Source: Falsirhodobacter flavus (GTDB lineage: Bacteria > Pseudomonadota > Alphaproteobacteria > Rhodobacterales > Rhodobacteraceae). From it: DNA of 64,000 nucleotides. The stretch covers positions 868,001 through 932,000 of the forward strand of contig JARWBI010000001.1 in NCBI GenBank assembly GCA_029846755.1. Direction: 5' to 3'. How positions within the stretch are numbered: position 1 is the first letter of the stretch; the number at the start of each line of letters is the position of its first letter. This document shows, one piece after another, positions 18,050-25,479 of this stretch. A model generated the notes under the pieces. The model was not told the DNA's origin. It saw only the letters and a program-made list of their open reading frames with translations, and did not search any database. Made by a program: the position numbers and the translations under genes.

Positions 18050-19038
18050 ATCGTCATTCCGTTCGCGTCGAATTTATGGATGCAGGCGGGGTCGGGGGTC
18101 AGCCAGACCGTGTCGCCGTGATGCAGGCCGATCTCACCATCCGCGCGGACGTTGATAAGCCCATGATCCGTCTGCACATGAAGGTAGGTGTCCGAGCCGA
18201 GATGTTCGGAAACCGTCACGCGGCCCTGCCATTCGCCCGATTGGCCCGCTTTGATGTGTTCGGGACGCACGCCGATCTCGTGCGCGCTGTGTTTCGCAGC
18301 CTCGGCCCCACCGATGAAGTTCATCTTGGGGCTGCCGATGAAGCCCGCGACGAAGCGGTTGCGCGGATGGCGGTAAAGGTCCAGCGGCGATCCGACCTGC
18401 TCGATCCGGCCCGCTTGCAGCACGACGATCTGGTCGGCCATCGTCATCGCCTCGACCTGATCGTGGGTGACATAGATCATCGTGGTCTTGAGGCTGTTGT
18501 GCAGCTCCGAAATCTCGAGCCGCATGTTGACGCGCAGGGCGGCGTCAAGGTTCGACAGAGGCTCGTCGAACAGGAACGCCGCCGGTTCGCGCACGATGGC
18601 GCGGCCGATGGCGACGCGCTGGCGCTGCCCGCCCGAAAGCTGCCCCGGACGGCGATCCAGATAGGAGGACAGGTTCAGCACCTTTGCCGCGCCTTCGACC
18701 TTCTTGTCGATTTCGGCCTGACTCAGCTTCGCCATCTTCAGCGGGAAGGCGATGTTCTTGCGCACCGACATATGCGGATAGAGCGCATAGCTCTGGAACA
18801 CCATCGCCAGACGCCGCTGGGCAGGGCGCAGGTCGGTCGCGTCCTTGCCGTCGATGAAGATCTTGCCGCCCGACGTATCCTCCAGTCCGGCGATCAGGCG
18901 CAGCAGCGTCGACTTCCCGCAGCCCGAGGGGCCGACGAAGACGACGAACTCGCCTTCGTTAATCTGCAGATCCAGCGGCGGAATCACCTCCACATCGCCG
19001 AATTGTTTCGTCACGCCCTTGAGTTCGATCTGACCCAT
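18046..19038 (-). CDS. smoK: Polyol ABC transporter ATP-binding protein
   Basis: MalK/UgpC-type ATPase energising polyol uptake, 330 residues. Walker [10 protein letters not shown] (about residues 37-45), Q-loop [13 protein letters not shown], signature [14 protein letters not shown], Walker [13 protein letters not shown] and the switch histidine in YVTHDQVEA are all present. The last 95 residues form the MalK-like OB-fold regulatory domain (IGVRPEHI). It sits between the permease gene smoG (12 bases apart) and smoS (4-base overlap). Confidence 0.94.
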   Translation of the reverse strand: MGQIELKGVTKQFGDVEVIPPLDLQINEGEFVVFVGPSGCGKSTLLRLIAGLEDTSGGKIFIDGKDATDLRPAQRRLAMVFQSYALYPHMSVRKNIAFPLKMAKLSQAEIDKKVEGAAKVLNLSSYLDRRPGQLSGGQRQRVAIGRAIVREPAAFLFDEPLSNLDAALRVNMRLEISELHNSLKTTMIYVTHDQVEAMTMADQIVVLQAGRIEQVGSPLDLYRHPRNRFVAGFIGSPKMNFIGGAEAAKHSAHEIGVRPEHIKAGQSGEWQGRVTVSEHLGSDTYLHVQTDHGLINVRADGEIGLHHGDTVWLTPDPACIHKFDANGMTI

Positions 19039-19050
19039 TGGATTAACCCC

Positions 19051-19881
19051 TTATTTCACGGCGCCGAAGGTCAGGCCACGCACCAGCTGCTTCTGGCTGA
19101 ACCAGCCAAGAACAATGATCGGTGCGATCGCCATCATCGATGCGGCGGAAAGTTTTGCGTAGAAAAGCCCTTCGGGCGAGGAATAGCTGGCGATGAACTG
19201 CGTCAGCGGCGCCGACTTCGAAGCGGTCAGGTTCAGCGTCCAGAACGCCTCGTTCCAGGCCAGAATGATGTTCAGAAGCAAGGTCGACGCGATGCCCGGA
19301 ACCGCCATCGGCGTCAGGACATAGATGATCTCGCGCGTGAGGTTCGCGCCGTCCATGCGCGCCGCCTCGAGGATCTCACCCGGGATTTCCTTGAAATAGG
19401 TGTAGAGCATCCACACCACGATCGGCAGGTTCATCAGCGTCAGCACGATCACGAGGCCGATGCGCGTGTCCAAGAGCCCCGTATCGCGGAACAGAAGATA
19501 GATCGGGACAAGAACGCCCACGGCGGGCATCATCTTGGTGGACAGCATCCACATCAGGATGTCCTTGGTCCGCTTGCCCGGCACGAAGGCCATCGACCAT
19601 GCGGCGGGGATCGCGATGATCAGCGCCGCAACGGTCGATCCGACCGAGATGATGACCGAGTTCCAGAAGTGCAGGAAGTAGTTAGAGCGCCCCTGCACGG
19701 TGGTGTAATTCTCGGTCGTCCAGTCGAAGAACAGGAACTTCGGCGGGGTCGCGATGGCGTCCGCCTCGGTCTTGAAGCTGGTCAGGAAGGTCCACAGGAT
19801 CGGGAAGAAAATGGCGATGGCGATGGTCCATGCGATGGCCGTCACGATCACCTTGCGTTGGGTGGTTACGGTGCGTGCCAT
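19051..19881 (-). CDS. smoG: Polyol ABC transporter permease (MalG type)
   Basis: Inner-membrane permease with six predicted helices, 276 residues, of the carbohydrate uptake MalG/LacG type. The cytoplasmic EAA loop that docks on the ATPase is visible as EAARMDGANLTREIIYVLTP (about residues 170-190). It begins one base after smoF stops, the usual tight permease pair, and precedes smoK. Confidence 0.93.
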   Translation of the reverse strand: MARTVTTQRKVIVTAIAWTIAIAIFFPILWTFLTSFKTEADAIATPPKFLFFDWTTENYTTVQGRSNYFLHFWNSVIISVGSTVAALIIAIPAAWSMAFVPGKRTKDILMWMLSTKMMPAVGVLVPIYLLFRDTGLLDTRIGLVIVLTLMNLPIVVWMLYTYFKEIPGEILEAARMDGANLTREIIYVLTPMAVPGIASTLLLNIILAWNEAFWTLNLTASKSAPLTQFIASYSSPEGLFYAKLSAASMMAIAPIIVLGWFSQKQLVRGLTFGAVK

Positions 19882-19882
19882 C

Positions 19883-20755
19883 TTACGTCTCCAGATTCTT
19901 GCCGATCATCCGCATCAGGAAGATCGCGACGATGTTGGCAAGGATGACGGCCACGATGCCGCCTGCGGACCCCAGACCCACGTCGTATTGCAGCAGGGAT
20001 TGCGAATAGACGAGGTAGGTGAGGTTGGTCGACGCGTTGCCCGGACCGCCATTGGTGGTCACGAGGATCTCGGCAAAGACCGACAGCAGGAAGATGGTCT
20101 GGATCAGGATCACCACCGTCGCCGCGCGGGCAAGGTGGGGCAGCATGATGTAGAAGAAACGCGACACGGCACCGGCGCCGTCCATCTCAGCAGCTTCAAG
20201 CTGTTCGCTGTCCAGCGATTGCAGCGCAGTCAGCAGGATCAGCGTCGCGAACGGCAGCCATTGCCAAGCCACGATCAGGATGATCGAGAACAGCGGCGCC
20301 GCCGACAGGAAATCGAAGGGCGCGAACCCCAGGGTGCGTGCGATCCATGCGAACAGCCCGTTCACCGGGTTCATAAACATGTTCTTCCAGACCAGCGCAG
20401 ACACGGTCGGCATCACGAAGAAGGGCGCGATGACAAGCACGCGCACGATCCCTTGACCGAACATCGGCTGATCCAGCAGCAGCGCCAAAAGAATGCCGCC
20501 GATGGTCGTGATGGCCAGGACGCCCAGAACCAGCGTCAGCGTGTTCCACAACGCGGGCCAGAAATTGGGATCGGTGAAGAAATACTGGTAATTCTCAATC
20601 CCGACGAACGGATTGTCGCCCGGGATCAGCAGGTTGTAGCGCAGGAACGAAAACCAGATCGTCATGCCCAGCGGCACGATCATCCACAGGAAAAGCAGGA
20701 TGACGGCGGGCGAGATCATCAGACGTCCGGCGGCGCGGGAAGCTTGCGTTGCCAT
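19883..20755 (-). CDS. smoF: Polyol ABC transporter permease (MalF type)
   Basis: Partner permease, 290 residues and six helices, with the EAA loop LEAAEMDGAGAVSRFFYIML (about residues 205-225). The ATG at 20755 is preferred, with AAGGA eight bases upstream; the reading frame stays open to 20797 without conserved sequence. A 100-base gap with a strong stem-loop separates it from smoE, so the binding protein can be made in excess over the membrane part. Confidence 0.93.
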   Translation of the reverse strand: MATQASRAAGRLMISPAVILLFLWMIVPLGMTIWFSFLRYNLLIPGDNPFVGIENYQYFFTDPNFWPALWNTLTLVLGVLAITTIGGILLALLLDQPMFGQGIVRVLVIAPFFVMPTVSALVWKNMFMNPVNGLFAWIARTLGFAPFDFLSAAPLFSIILIVAWQWLPFATLILLTALQSLDSEQLEAAEMDGAGAVSRFFYIMLPHLARAATVVILIQTIFLLSVFAEILVTTNGGPGNASTNLTYLVYSQSLLQYDVGLGSAGGIVAVILANIVAIFLMRMIGKNLET

Positions 20756-20808
20756 TCGGGCGGTCCTTCGTTGGGCGGCACCACATGCCGCACCCATTTA
20801 AACTGGAG

Positions 20809-20837
20809 CGGGGGGCACGTTTGTCACGCACCCCCCG
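20809..20837 (-). promoter_or_regulatory. Intergenic stem-loop between smoE and smoF
   Basis: In the smo transcript CGGGGGGTGCGT and ACGTGCCCCCCG pair over 12 positions (two G-U pairs) around a 5-base loop, about 20 bases after the smoE stop. No U run follows, so full termination is unlikely. Such hairpins between binding-protein and permease genes commonly protect the upstream mRNA from 3' decay or end part of transcription, giving more binding protein; that role here is inferred. Confidence 0.6.
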
Positions 20838-20855
20838 ACTGAAGGCGGGGAGGCC

Positions 20856-22172
20856 TTATTTCGGATAGCCGGCGCGGCTCATCTCGCGCGTGGTCAGGGC
20901 CTGAGCGGCAGCCAGCGCCTGATCGGCATCCGACGTGCCAGCCAGTGCGGCCGAGAAGACCTGTCCGACCGCCGTGCCGATCGCCTGGAATTCCGGGATC
21001 GAGACGAACTGCCCGCCGGTATAGGGCACTTCCTGATCGGACGGGCTTTGCGTATCGGCAGCCTCGATCGCGGCAAGCGTCTGGGCGGCGAAGGGCGCTG
21101 CGGTCAGGTATTCCTGGTTCTCATACAGCGAGGTGCGCGTTCCCGGAGGCACGTTGGCGATGCCCTCGTGTTCGGCCACCAGTGCGGTATATTCTTGCGA
21201 GGTCGCCCAGGCGACGAAGGCCTTGGCCGCATCCTGCTTCTGCGACGAAGCCGGGATGGCAAGGTTCCACGACCACAGCCAGTTGCCGTGGTTGTCGCCG
21301 CCAGCGCGAACGGGCGAGGGGGCGTAGCCGACATGTTCGGCAACCGTGCTTTCGTTCGGGTTCGACACGAAGGATGCCGCAACCGTCGCGTCGATCCACA
21401 TCCCGCATTTCCCGGTCTGGAACAGCGCGAGGTTTTCGTTGAACCCGTTCGACGAAGCGCCGGGCGGGCCGTAATTCGTCATCAGGTTCAGATAGGTATC
21501 GAGCGTCGTCTTCCATTCCGGGCTGTCGAACTGCGGCTTCCAGTCGGTATCGAACCAGCGCGCGCCTTCCGAGTTCGCCATCGAGGTCAGGAACGCCATG
21601 TTCTCGCCCCATCCGGCCTTGCCGCGCAGGCAGATGCCATAAATTTCGGCGCCCTTGTCGGTCATCTTCTCGGCCGCTTCGGTGATGAAATCCCAATCGG
21701 GGTTTTCCGGCATCGTCAGGCCCGCTTTTTCCAGCAGATCCGTGCGATACATGAGCATCGAGCTTTCGGCATAGAAGGGCGCTGCATAAAGCTTGCCATC
21801 GACAGTCAGACCGGCCGCGACGGGGGCAAGGAAATCCTCGGGTTTGTAATCGGCGCCCATGTCTTCCAGCGGAAGCAGCCAGTTCTGCGCGGCCCAGATC
21901 GGCACTTCGTAGTTGCCGATGGTCAGCACGTCATACTGCCCGCCATTGGTCGCGATGTCGGTCGTCACGCGCTGGCGCAGGACGTTCTCTTCCAACGTGA
22001 CCCATTCGACCTGGATGTCGGGATGCTTTTCGTTGAAGTCGGCCATCAGGCCCTGCATGCGGATCATGTCGCCGTTGTTGACGGTTGCGACGGTGATGGT
22101 TTCGGCATGCGCGGCTGCGCCAAGTGCGACAAGGCTGCAGGCTCCGAGAAGCCCGCGAAGTTTCGAAGACAT
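20856..22172 (-). CDS. smoE: Polyol ABC transporter substrate-binding protein
   Basis: Periplasmic solute-binding protein (family 1, maltose-binding-like), 438 residues. It has a Sec signal peptide of about 23 residues (MSSKLRGLLGACSLVALGAA then HA before the mature ETITV), followed by the two-lobed fold; the YAAPFYAESSMLMYRTDLLEKAG stretch is typical of the sorbitol/mannitol group. The start at 22172 has GGGGAGGA six bases upstream; the frame is open further up but without conservation. It is the first gene of the transport part of the operon, with candidate promoter and operator just upstream. Confidence 0.94.
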   Translation of the reverse strand: MSSKLRGLLGACSLVALGAAAHAETITVATVNNGDMIRMQGLMADFNEKHPDIQVEWVTLEENVLRQRVTTDIATNGGQYDVLTIGNYEVPIWAAQNWLLPLEDMGADYKPEDFLAPVAAGLTVDGKLYAAPFYAESSMLMYRTDLLEKAGLTMPENPDWDFITEAAEKMTDKGAEIYGICLRGKAGWGENMAFLTSMANSEGARWFDTDWKPQFDSPEWKTTLDTYLNLMTNYGPPGASSNGFNENLALFQTGKCGMWIDATVAASFVSNPNESTVAEHVGYAPSPVRAGGDNHGNWLWSWNLAIPASSQKQDAAKAFVAWATSQEYTALVAEHEGIANVPPGTRTSLYENQEYLTAAPFAAQTLAAIEAADTQSPSDQEVPYTGGQFVSIPEFQAIGTAVGQVFSAALAGTSDADQALAAAQALTTREMSRAGYPK

Positions 22173-22189
22173 AGGTATCCTCCCCAATT

Positions 22190-22203
22190 TGAGCATATGC
22201 CCA
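22190..22203. promoter_or_regulatory. Palindromic operator candidate in the smoE leader
   Basis: TGAGCATATGCCCA is a 14-base near-perfect palindrome (TGRGCATATGCYCA, one mismatched pair) placed 17 bases before the smoE start codon and just upstream of its ribosome-binding site. The SorC-type regulator encoded next door is the obvious candidate to bind it as a roadblock repressor. No second copy was found nearby, and the consensus of this regulator is not known to me. Confidence 0.4.
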
Positions 22204-22215
22204 AAGTCATGACAA

Positions 22216-22249
22216 ATATTCACAATAGCTGCGTCCAACGTCAAGGCAA
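22216..22249 (-). promoter_or_regulatory. Candidate smoE promoter
   Basis: On the minus strand, TTGACG (plus 22239-22244) with GAATAT 17 bases on (22216-22221), or TTGCCT (22244-22249) with TATTGT 16 bases on (22222-22227), are the best -35/-10 pairs. Both place the start of transcription just before the palindrome at 22190-22203. Pattern match only. Confidence 0.35.
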
Positions 22250-22260
22250 TTGTGCGCCGC

Positions 22261-22284
22261 ACCGGGCTTTCGACAAAGCCCGGT
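22261..22284. terminator. Hairpin between the regulator gene and smoE
   Basis: A perfect 10-bp inverted repeat, ACCGGGCTTT / AAAGCCCGGT, with a 4-base loop lies 44 bases after the stop of the SorC-type regulator gene and upstream of the smoE promoter. On the plus strand it is followed by TTTCC; on the minus strand no U run follows. It most likely ends or reduces transcription from the regulator genes into smoE. Confidence 0.55.
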
Positions 22285-22327
22285 TTTCCAGCAAGATGGA
22301 TTGAAAATGCGGCAGAGCCAGCAGCGC

Positions 22328-23263
22328 TTAGGAAAGAAGCGCGTCCGCCGTTTCCTCGTCGGTGACGATGGCATTCAGAATGCGGCCCCGCAGCGCCGCC
22401 CGAATCGGCACGACCTTGTTCCGGCCTGCGGCGATGCCGACCGCCAGACGCGGCAGGCCGGGGACAACGGGAACCGAGGTCATGCGGTCGTGGATGTGCG
22501 AGCGAAGATAGCTGCCGCGTTCGTCGAACATGCGCCCGGCTACCTCGCCCACAGCGCCTTGCGCCTGAACCTCGGCCAGTTCGCTGCGCGAGATGAAACC
22601 ATCAAGATAAAGCGGTGCATCATCGCTCATCTGCCCGACGCCAAGGAAGATCGCCGTCGCTTGTTCGCCCAGGGTGCGGACGGACCGGACGGGGGCAAGG
22701 GCAAGGAACGCATCCCGTTCCTCGACCGAGTCGCTGATGACGGGGGTGGTCATGGGATAATGCGGCGCGCCCAGCTTGGCGGCCAGACGCAGGATCACGT
22801 CGAAGCGGCTGGCGGATCCGTCTTCGGCGATGTTGCCGATCAGCGAGACGAGGCGGTGCCGGTCGCAGGGGACCGCCTGAAGCTCTGCCGCCATCGCGGT
22901 CAGGGCGCGTCCGGTGCCGACGCCGATCACCTGCGGCTCGGGGCGGGCCAGCACCGCCTCGAACAACGTGGCGGCGGCGGGGGCGATGGCGCGGGCGGCA
23001 TTGTCGCCGATGGTCGGCGCAACCCGGCACTCCAGAAGCCCGAACCGTTCGCGCAGCCGCGCTTCCAGCTCAAGGCAAGACCCGAGCGGATGTTCCAGAC
23101 GCACGCGGATCAGCCCCTCGGCCATCGCGCGGCTGACCAGTCGCTGGGCGCGCTGGCGCGAAATGCCCATTGCCTGCGCGATCTGGTCCTGCGTCATTCC
23201 AGCCGCGTAATAGAGCCACCCGGCGCGCGCGGCGGCATCCAGCGGATCGGTTTCGATCTTCAT
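22328..23263 (-). CDS. SorC/DeoR-type sugar-binding transcriptional regulator of the polyol operon
   Basis: A 311-residue regulator with an N-terminal helix-turn-helix (GMTQDQIAQAMGISRQRAQRLVSRAMAEGLI, about residues 20-50) and a C-terminal sugar-phosphate-sensing domain of the SorC family (IGVGTGRALTAMAAEL, LIGNIAEDGSASRFDVILRLA, AVGIAAGRNKVVPIRAALRG). Members usually repress a sugar or polyol operon until the phosphorylated sugar binds. Its position directly upstream of smoE makes the smo operon the likely target; smoC is the name used for such a gene in related bacteria. It starts inside the HAD gene stop (ATGA). Confidence 0.87.
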   Translation of the reverse strand: MKIETDPLDAAARAGWLYYAAGMTQDQIAQAMGISRQRAQRLVSRAMAEGLIRVRLEHPLGSCLELEARLRERFGLLECRVAPTIGDNAARAIAPAAATLFEAVLARPEPQVIGVGTGRALTAMAAELQAVPCDRHRLVSLIGNIAEDGSASRFDVILRLAAKLGAPHYPMTTPVISDSVEERDAFLALAPVRSVRTLGEQATAIFLGVGQMSDDAPLYLDGFISRSELAEVQAQGAVGEVAGRMFDERGSYLRSHIHDRMTSVPVVPGLPRLAVGIAAGRNKVVPIRAALRGRILNAIVTDEETADALLS

Positions 23264-23916
23264 GCGGCAGACTCCCAGAACTCGGCAAAGGAGGCGAAAT
23301 GGCGGTCGGCACGCGCGTCTTCGGGCGCGGTCAGATCGCGCCCGACAAGATGCGCGCCCCCGGTGAAACGCCAGACGTTCATCCCCGCGGCACGCGCGGC
23401 ACGAATGCCGTTCAGGCTGTCCTCGATCACGAGGCACCGTTCAGGGGCGACGCCCATCGTGCGGGCAGCCAGCAAGAAAAGATCGGGCGCGGGCTTGCCG
23501 TTTGCCACCATCCCGGCGGTGAAAAGCCGGTCCCCGACCAGCGCGTCCAGCCCCGCAATCCGAAGCGAGCGTTCTGCCCGCGTCTGGCTGGAGGATGTCG
23601 CGACGCACCATGGCAGGTGCATTCCGCCAAGAAGGTCGGCAACGCCGGGGATGACCTTCAGATCCGTCTCGAAAGCTTGAAGCAGACGGGCGCGATACTG
23701 CGCTTCGAATTCACCGGGAAGGTCGATGGCGAAATCGCGGCGGACGGTCGAAAGAACGGTGGGATAGCTGCGGCCGAGGAAATGGCGGACCACGTAATCA
23801 GCGTCGATCGCAACGCCATGGTCGGCAAGTTCGCGGATCAGCATGGCGGCGCTGATGACCTCGCTGTCGATCAACACGCCGTCGCAGTCGAAAATAACAA
23901 GCCCGATGTCGTTCAT
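23260..23916 (-). CDS. HAD-superfamily hydrolase (phosphatase or phosphomutase type)
   Basis: A 218-residue HAD-IA protein. The nucleophile motif FDCDGVLIDSE (about residues 9-19) is followed by a helical cap, motif II ATSSS, the lysine of motif III in NGKPAPDLFLLAA and motif IV VIEDSLNGIRAARAAGM. These are features of beta-phosphoglucomutase-like and sugar-phosphate phosphatases. Coupling to the polyol regulator suggests it acts on a sugar or polyol phosphate, perhaps the effector itself; this is inference. ATG 23916 is chosen with GGAGG five bases upstream, rather than GTG 23919. Confidence 0.85.
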   Translation of the reverse strand: MNDIGLVIFDCDGVLIDSEVISAAMLIRELADHGVAIDADYVVRHFLGRSYPTVLSTVRRDFAIDLPGEFEAQYRARLLQAFETDLKVIPGVADLLGGMHLPWCVATSSSQTRAERSLRIAGLDALVGDRLFTAGMVANGKPAPDLFLLAARTMGVAPERCLVIEDSLNGIRAARAAGMNVWRFTGGAHLVGRDLTAPEDARADRHFASFAEFWESAA

Positions 23917-23972
23917 CACATCCTCCCGAGACGGACTTATGAATGATCCGCGCGCGGGGGGGAAGATGCGAA

Positions 23973-23991
23973 GGGGGGCGCAAGGCCCCCC
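23973..23991 (-). terminator. Hairpin after the small Gln-rich gene
   Basis: GGGGGGC and GCCCCCC form a 7-bp all-GC stem around a 5-base loop, eight bases after the stop at 24000. The minus-strand transcript continues with UUCGCAUCUU, a poor U tract. It is a plausible terminator for the small gene, placed before the HAD-regulator operon. Confidence 0.5.
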
Positions 23992-23999
23992 AGTCTGCC

Positions 24000-24143
24000 T
24001 CAGATCGAGGCCCAGTCCCGGAACAGGGCTGCACCCTGCTGCGTCGCGACTGTGGAATTCTGGCCCTGCTGCTGCTGCGAGGGGGTGGTGGCGGCGCCCT
24101 GCTGCGGCGAAGTGCCGGCTTGCTGGGGCTGATGGGTGGCCAT
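24000..24143 (-). CDS. Small Gln-rich protein of 47 residues, unknown
   Basis: A short frame starting MATHQPQQAGTSPQQG and ending GAALFRDWASI, with ten or more glutamines and several Thr/Ser/Pro, so the N-terminal three-quarters is low-complexity and probably disordered while the last ten residues look like a short amphipathic tail. Support for it being real: GGAG seven bases before the ATG, a GC-rich hairpin right after the stop, and an otherwise empty gap. A weak TTGCGA/TATCTG pair lies about 80 bases upstream. No signal peptide or membrane helix. I do not recognise a family. Confidence 0.5.
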   Translation of the reverse strand: MATHQPQQAGTSPQQGAATTPSQQQQGQNSTVATQQGAALFRDWASI

Positions 24144-24373
24144 TTTACTACTCCGGTTCATTGGCTCGTTTCCGGGCGGATCATCCGCTCCGGTCTCATC
24201 CAGATATGCCTTGCACAAAACTGTCGCAAGCATTTCGTCGATCACCATTGTTTCAACATGTTACCGCACCCTCTGGGGGTTGAATGCGGTGGGTTCGATA
24301 CAAACGCGCGGGGGTCTGGCCTTCGGCGGCGGTGCATGGCAGGGTTTTCCAGGAAAGCCGGAGCTGCGATTCA

Positions 24374-25441
24374 ATGAACAAGGCGAATGCCATTCCTGTC
24401 CTTGACGGCCACAACGACTTCCTTCTGCGTCTCTATTATGCGCCCGACCGGCGCGAGAGGCTTTGGCTGACGGGCGAGGGGCGGGGCCATCTGGACCTGC
24501 CGCGCATGCGGGCGGGCGGTTTCGCGGGCGGATTCTTCGCGATCTATATCCCGTCGCCTCCGACGTCCGAAGTTCTGGATTTCGAGCGGATGATGGACAA
24601 TCCGCCCTATGATCTGCCGCTGCCGCCCCCGGTGCCGGCTGCGCAGGCGCAGGCGATCGCGCTGACCATGGCCGGGCATCTTCTGTGGATGGAACGCGCC
24701 AGCGAGGGTGCCTTCCGCATCGTTCATGACGTGGCCGGAATCGAAGCCGCCATGCGCGAGGGCGTCGTCTTCGGCATCATGCATATGGAGGGGGCCGAGG
24801 CCATCGCCCCCGACCTAGACGCGTTGCACAGCTTTCACGCGATGGGCTTGCGTTCGCTCGGCCCGGTGTGGAGCCGTCCGACCGCCTTCGGCCACGGCGT
24901 TCCGTTCCGCTTCCCGTCGGGTCCCGATACCGGGCCGGGGCTGACGGACAGCGGCAAGCGCCTGATCCGCGAATGCAACGCGCTGAAGATCCTGGTGGAC
25001 CTGTCGCATCTGAACGAAAAGGGTTTCGACGACGTGGCGGCGATCTCGGACGCGCCGCTGGTTGCGACCCATTCCAACGCCCATGCCGTCACGCCGTCGT
25101 CCCGCAACCTGACCGACCGGCAGCTGCGGATGATCGCCGAGACGGACGGAATGGTGGGGCTGAACTTCGGAACCGTCTTCCTGCGCGAAGACGGGCGCCG
25201 CGCCCCCGAAATCGGCTGGGAACCGGTCTTGCGACATCTGGACCACCTGATCGGCATTCTGGGCGAGGATCGAGTCGGTTTCGGATCGGATTTCGACGGG
25301 GCGACGGTTCCCGAAGGGATCGCGGATGTCGCGGGCCTTCCCGCGCTGCTTCAGGCGCTGCGCCAGCATGGTTACGATGACGGTCTGCTGGAAAAGCTGG
25401 CCTGGCGCAACTGGATCTCGGTCCTGCGCCGAAGCTGGTAG
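24374..25441 (+). CDS. Membrane dipeptidase (renal dipeptidase family, M19)
   Basis: Zinc metallopeptidase of the amidohydrolase fold that splits dipeptides, often D-amino acid containing, 355 residues. The metal ligands are visible: HxD in VLDGHNDFLL (about residue 13), the bridging Glu in MHMEGAEAI, histidines in VDLSHLNEKGF and ATHSNAHAV, and the Asp in GFGSDFDG. There is no signal peptide, so it is cytoplasmic despite the family name. ATG 24374 is chosen because it starts the conserved region, with GGAG ten bases upstream. The 230 bases between it and the divergent small gene hold no other feature I can support. Confidence 0.9.
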   Translation: MNKANAIPVLDGHNDFLLRLYYAPDRRERLWLTGEGRGHLDLPRMRAGGFAGGFFAIYIPSPPTSEVLDFERMMDNPPYDLPLPPPVPAAQAQAIALTMAGHLLWMERASEGAFRIVHDVAGIEAAMREGVVFGIMHMEGAEAIAPDLDALHSFHAMGLRSLGPVWSRPTAFGHGVPFRFPSGPDTGPGLTDSGKRLIRECNALKILVDLSHLNEKGFDDVAAISDAPLVATHSNAHAVTPSSRNLTDRQLRMIAETDGMVGLNFGTVFLREDGRRAPEIGWEPVLRHLDHLIGILGEDRVGFGSDFDGATVPEGIADVAGLPALLQALRQHGYDDGLLEKLAWRNWISVLRRSW

Positions 25442-25479
25442 CTTGACCGGCCAACCAAGGCAGGTCATGGCTTGAACAA

